Shown here: positions 39,705 through 64,000 of the stretch, one piece after another
Layout of the letters: every line of letters begins with the position of its first letter
How positions within the stretch are numbered: the stretch's first letter is position 1
Assembly (NCBI GenBank): GCA_013398295.1
Contig: VZSF01001145.1
Span: 470 to 64,469 of the forward strand
From: Chionis minor
Lineage: Eukaryota; Chordata; Aves; Charadriiformes; Chionididae
Reading direction: 5' to 3'
DNA length: 64,000 nucleotides
Translations under genes and position numbers: made by a program
Notes under the pieces: generated by a model
Database searches by the model: none
Told to the model about the DNA's origin: nothing
Seen by the model: the letters and a program-made list of their open reading frames with translations, nothing else

Positions 39705-40045
39705 GAAACTAGAAGGACTAGGATTGTGAAGTCTAGCCAAACAAATGCTGAGAGGGGATATGATCGTTGTCTGTAATACATTTGGATTGTAAGCACCAAG
39801 GAGGCAAACTACAGTTTAAGCAAATGGCCAACACTGGCACCAGAACAAATGGTTACAAGTTGGGCTGTGAATAAATTGAGCCTGGAAATTAGAGGAAATT
39901 TCCATATCGTTGGAGCTGTGAGATTTTGGAACAATTTTCTTTTAGGAATTAATGGAACAAAAAAACCCCTAAGGGCGTTTTATGTGGGCACTCAGGTTGT
40001 AAGAGGGACTATTTCTTGCGTAGACTGCCCCAGGCACGGACTGTG
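39705..40045 (+). mobile_element. Ancient CR1-like LINE 3' fragment
   Basis: It preserves the order of phrases seen in old CR1 families of birds, crocodilians and turtles: gctgagaggggatatgatcg, then aacactggcaccagaacaaa, then gaataaattgagcctggaaa, then a gattttggaacaa block. Many substitutions and indels separate these phrases, so it is much older than the copy at 13514-13939. The 500 bases upstream (39200-39700) may be more of the same element, but I cannot align them by eye. No coding capacity remains. Confidence 0.75.
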
Positions 40046-41931
40046 ACTTGGTCCGTACTAACTGTAACATCGCTGTAGAAGCAAAAGCAATGAACTGATT
40101 TTTAACACTATGTAACAGCACAAGGAAATACATTCTGATGAGTGCAGTCTTTCTAAGTGGTGACTCTTAGATGTAATCTCCAAAGGACTTGTTTGTACCA
40201 TTAAAATCAAGGAGTTTTGTGTGTGTATAATCATTTATGAGATCAGAGCCTACAGCTGTTCTTTGAATTATGTTGTAGCCGCATTCTTTAAGGATGTGTA
40301 ATTTCTAATTTCTTTGCAGTTCTTACTCTTACAAGTAAATCCAAATTTTGCTCAAAGGATTCTGGTCTTTATCTGACTTAGAACTGGGGTTACCAATCCA
40401 GAAACACCTGTTGAAATAGCATAGTAATTTTGTGTAGTGTTCAGTAAGAAGCGGTTTTCTTTCATATTTATGGAGGGTTTTTTTATTTTCTTTTAAATTT
40501 TTTCGAAGCATATTTTAATAGCTATTGCTGCAGATCTTGGGTTCCAACAGTTGTAATCCTCTGTGTGGGAGACTGTATTTTGCTGTAATAGTGTTTTTCA
40601 AATGATTCATGTTGATATGGATTATTGTTACTGATCTTGCAGTATCCTAGAAGATGCTCCTATGAGCAGAAGTAACTCAGATGACAGAATCTGTACATGT
40701 ACCAGACGCTAAAGTCTATTGAATAAGAAATTTAGAGCCTCTGCAGAACTTTTATGTGAAGTGCGTCATAGGAACCTTTTGAAGTCGTTATAGCTAGCGT
40801 AGACACTGAAGTGATTTGTGCATGTTTTGTATCTTGTAGAACAATTAGGATGTTAGGTAACGCATTGAAGGTGGAAACACAGAGATGTGTTTCAAAGAAG
40901 TGAAATTGTCCACTTTGCATATAAAGAGAGGAAAATATTATCTGCTTGCTGAACAATAACCTTTTATCAGCTGTGTGGGGTGCAGTGTCACTGCTTGTTC
41001 AGTAGCAGAATTCAAAACTGCTGGGCATAGTGAGCTAAGCTCTCTTCCCCTTCTCCACACCCCTTCCTCTTAATCTTTCTTGAGCAGGTTACATGCACGT
41101 TTAACATAGTTCGAAAAATACTCAGACCTTTCAGATCCTGTCAATTTATTTTTGCCTTTTGGCACTCTCATATGCAAGTTGGGGTTTTTTTTTCTTTTGC
41201 AACATTTTTGCTTTGGTACAATTTCTTATTTCTTAGAGGTGCTGTTTTTTTCTGGATAATGTCTGATTTGGCATCTCAGTTATACCAATTTATATGGCAT
41301 CTGGTTTTCATCAGTGAGAGCTTATACAGTTGCAGTATCAATAAACTAAGGGACAAAGACCTCGTTCCTGTGTATGAATTGACAAATGTCAGTCTCTGTT
41401 GTCGAAGGGGTTTGTAATGATTACTGAATGTTTTCTATTCAGGTATCAAGTGTTTTAATAGTGCCGTGAATGCCTGTACCACTGTGTGTATGGTGAAGAG
41501 ATACTGCTCTGTGACTCTATTCAAAACTGAATGCCAGCTGCCTAAGCACAAAAATACTTACTGTTTAAAGTGAGTGCTTGCTGCCATGTTGTTTTATCTG
41601 CGTGTGCATATGCGATCTAATGATGCTTGTACTTAGAGTTCGATATTGCAGAGCATCTCCTGTGAAATGAGAAGAGTTTTCCCTCTTAATAAGAACACAC
41701 ATATAGGTCACTTAAATCTTCTAAAGCTAATCTCATCATGCTAGAATGGATACATCAGATGAAAGAGACTAATAAGAGGTTAGAAGATATTTGGAGAAAT
41801 AACCTTTAAAACAAAAGACCTGGATTTAATTCTTTTACAGTCTTTTTATACTTGAAAATATGTGTATGTGATTAAGCTGAGATTCTATGAAAGAAAAAAA
41901 ATAAGTATTTTTTCTTCCATTTTATTTATAG

Positions 41932-56417
<14,486 letters not shown>

Positions 56418-56627
56418 TGATACAATCAACAGCAACAAGTAAATTGAGTTTTCCCTTCATTTGGTAGCTAAATACGCTTTAGTAAAGCAACATGAATCTG
56501 TGCAGCACTGAACTAATGCAAATGTAGATGGAGCTTGTGTATGTGGTCAGAATTGAAAAAAGTGGCACCCAAGATTTTGTTCCTTAAAAAAAAAATAAAA
56601 TCCAATGGGTTTATTTAGTAGAAATCA

Positions 56628-56700
56628 CAGGGACTTGGGTTCAAATCCTGAGCATGCCTTTGTGTCATGGCTTTGAGGGGAATGCTCCTTTGTCGGTGAT
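56628..56700 (+). repeat. Possible tRNA-derived SINE (MIR-like) relic
   Basis: The segment gggacttgggttcaaatcct contains a near-consensus RNA polymerase III B box (ggttcaaatcc, 56638-56648). What follows roughly tracks the MIR sequence after its B box. No tRNA fold is possible here, so it is not a tRNA gene. Weak call. Confidence 0.25.
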
Positions 56701-58489
56701 GCAGCTCTGGAGGCAACTGATGTTGATGTCTGAACAGACTCTTTCAGAGGGTAAAGAGTTGAGATTTAGTGTGAGAAATAACTACTTCATGACAGCTTTC
56801 TGGCAGAAAAGCTATGCTTTTGTTCAGATTGCCTCTGCAAGAAATCTATAAATGTAACAGGTTGCAAAAAAAGATGAGGAAGGTGGTCAGAGTGCAGGTT
56901 TTGTTTTGGTTTTTTACCCTTTATTAGGGGAGTAGTAACTCTGCTGTCAGTAGCAGAGCTGGTAGCACAAGCTTAGTTTTTGAATGACACTGAGAAGTCC
57001 AGTGTTTTAGGCAGAAATGTACCACTCCCCAAAGTGGCATTGGTTTTACAATATTAGCATTCCTAATCAGAAATGAGCCTTTTTGATATGTCCTTGAGTC
57101 TTGAGCCTGACTTCGGAGTTACAGTTACGAGAATAGGCTGCTTTAGCTTATTGCTTGTATGTGACAAGCCTTTTTCAGTTGTTCGGTATGGGCAGGGAAA
57201 AAAAATGTTAATTTTAACTGAAACAATCCACATAATTTTTTGAAGAGGAACAGATTCAGGAGTTGAGGGCAGATTGTAAAGACTGGAGAGAGGACAATCT
57301 CTCTCATATCAGCTTGGGGGAGGAACAGAAGCTTTAAAAAAACAGAATAGTTTCTTTTTAGGCAGAATTTTTGTATCTACTGAGACACAGTGCCACATCA
57401 CAAATATTTAATTTTATTTATGCATACCCTGCATTCATTTACTTCTAAATGTGGTCATTACAATGCAGTAGTGCTGTGCAAAGCCAGAGTCTAACAGCTC
57501 AAGGGACTTTTCAGCTACATACATTCTTCCCAATGCAGATCTCAGATCTGCACAAGCAGACCGTTGCACCTATAGGAAGCCCCATTTACTGCATGGAGAT
57601 GCCATCTGCAGAGATTCAGTTGCAGGATTACAGCCACAATTTCCTTTGGCATCAGTGCTGCATGTCTATCTGATCGCAGCATGCAACTCTTTATTCAAGA
57701 GTTCTGCCAGATACTCTGATGTTTATTGAACTACAGATGAAATCTATCATTTTATGAATTATGACCAACTCTGAAAGCACGCTTTTGTCTTAAAATATTT
57801 GTTCTCCCGTTGTTAAAATTGACTGTAAGATTATTAAAACTGGAAATAAATAGGAGGAGCAAGTTTCCATTATTTTTGGTTTCTTTACTCTGTGATAGCA
57901 CTTTTACACAGATTTATTGCTTTCCCCGAAAATCAATCTGTAAAGTAAATTTCCTTCTTTCTGTGCAGTTTCTATAAAGGATCAGGAAAGAAAAAATAGT
58001 TAAAAATAACAGAAAAAAGTAACTGAATTATCAAAAAAGAAAAAAGTTGAGGCTGCTGATGGACACGCTTCTTATTTGGAAATAATTGTAATTTTTTTTC
58101 TTTAAATGACTAAATGTCACATTGACAGTGACTCTTGAGAGAACAGAGCTTTGTTGGCTAATGCAGTAGAAGTAAAACCGTGATGAAATGGACAAATGGA
58201 ATGGCATCCTGAATTGAATTGGGTCTTGCTATATGCATTTCTGCACAAGAACTGGAGTTGCAGTGGCTGTAGTTAGCACTAAGTGCATTGGACAGAAGCT
58301 AATGTTGCTGCTATACTTAGATTCTACCCTTTGAGTTAACGAGAGGTGATTGTTGCTTATTTATACCATGAATAGTGTGTTAAATTAACTGACAGAATTA
58401 AAACCAAACCCAACACGGAATAGAAATGCAATTCTTTTCTGATTTATAAATTAACCTGTGTATGTACAAATCCATTTTGATCACTCCCC

Positions 58490-58527
58490 TTCTTCCCTCC
58501 CTCCCCTACTCCCCCCCCCTCCCCCAG
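58490..58527 (+). promoter_or_regulatory. Polypyrimidine tract with decoy AG before exon 7
   Basis: A nearly pure C/T tract (cttcttccctccctccccta, then a run of C) ends in cccccag at 58527. Using this AG would add 40 bases to exon 7 and shift the frame. The true acceptor at 58566-58567 has a poorer tract of its own, so this distant C/T tract may help recruit the splicing machinery to it. Confidence 0.45.
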
Positions 58528-58544
58528 TATTTTTTGTCATTTGA

Positions 58545-64000
<5,456 letters not shown>

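Noticed and set aside
56638..56648. tRNA gene suggested by a B-box-like sequence
   Set aside because: No A box at the right distance and no cloverleaf arms can be formed.

Overview
The window is nuclear DNA from a bird. It is AT-rich and gene-poor, its coding parts are short exons with GT/AG borders, and it carries a well-preserved 3' end of a CR1 retrotransposon of the avian type. Much older amniote repeat relics lie around it. Nothing looks bacterial, viral or plasmid-borne, and most open frames above 60 codons appear to be chance frames in introns.

The only gene I can support is CTBP1 (C-terminal binding protein 1) on the + strand, and it is incomplete at both ends. Seven consecutive internal coding exons are present: 28939-29093, 41932-42076, 46014-46220, 52066-52280, 56226-56356, 58568-58695 and 62125-62242. 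They total 1099 coding bases. The phases join without a break from residue 14 to residue 380 in human CtBP1-L numbering. All have GT donors and AG acceptors, and none has an internal stop. Exon numbers used here (2 to 8) follow the human layout. The first coding exon (about 13 residues of the long form, or the alternative short start) is not seen and should lie upstream. The C-terminal exon (about 60 residues) should lie beyond 64000. The encoded part holds the PxDLS-binding cleft residues, the GxGxxG NAD(H) motif (split by intron 4) and the catalytic-type Arg266, Glu295 and His315, so the protein looks functional.

Layout: 1-28938 is presumed intron 1, with CpG clusters at about 3.5, 5.4 and 9.9 kb, a young CR1 at 13.5 kb, an assembly gap at 19.1 kb and a stop-containing exon-like relic at 25.2 kb. 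Intron 2 (29094-41931) holds a minus-strand protein-like relic, an ancient MIR, an ancient CR1 and two perfect hairpins. Introns 3 to 7 are mostly featureless. Intron 4 has a possible LINE tail, and intron 7 has a third, very decayed CR1. The end of the window is the start of intron 8.

I found no convincing new multi-gene system. The most useful leads are the two protein-like relics inside CTBP1 introns (25150-25366 plus strand, 29395-29577 minus strand), a splice-flanked 159-base open block at 11158-11316, CTBP2-like residues in CTBP1 exon 5, and the split acceptor architecture before exon 7. All family assignments come from recognition by eye; no search was run.
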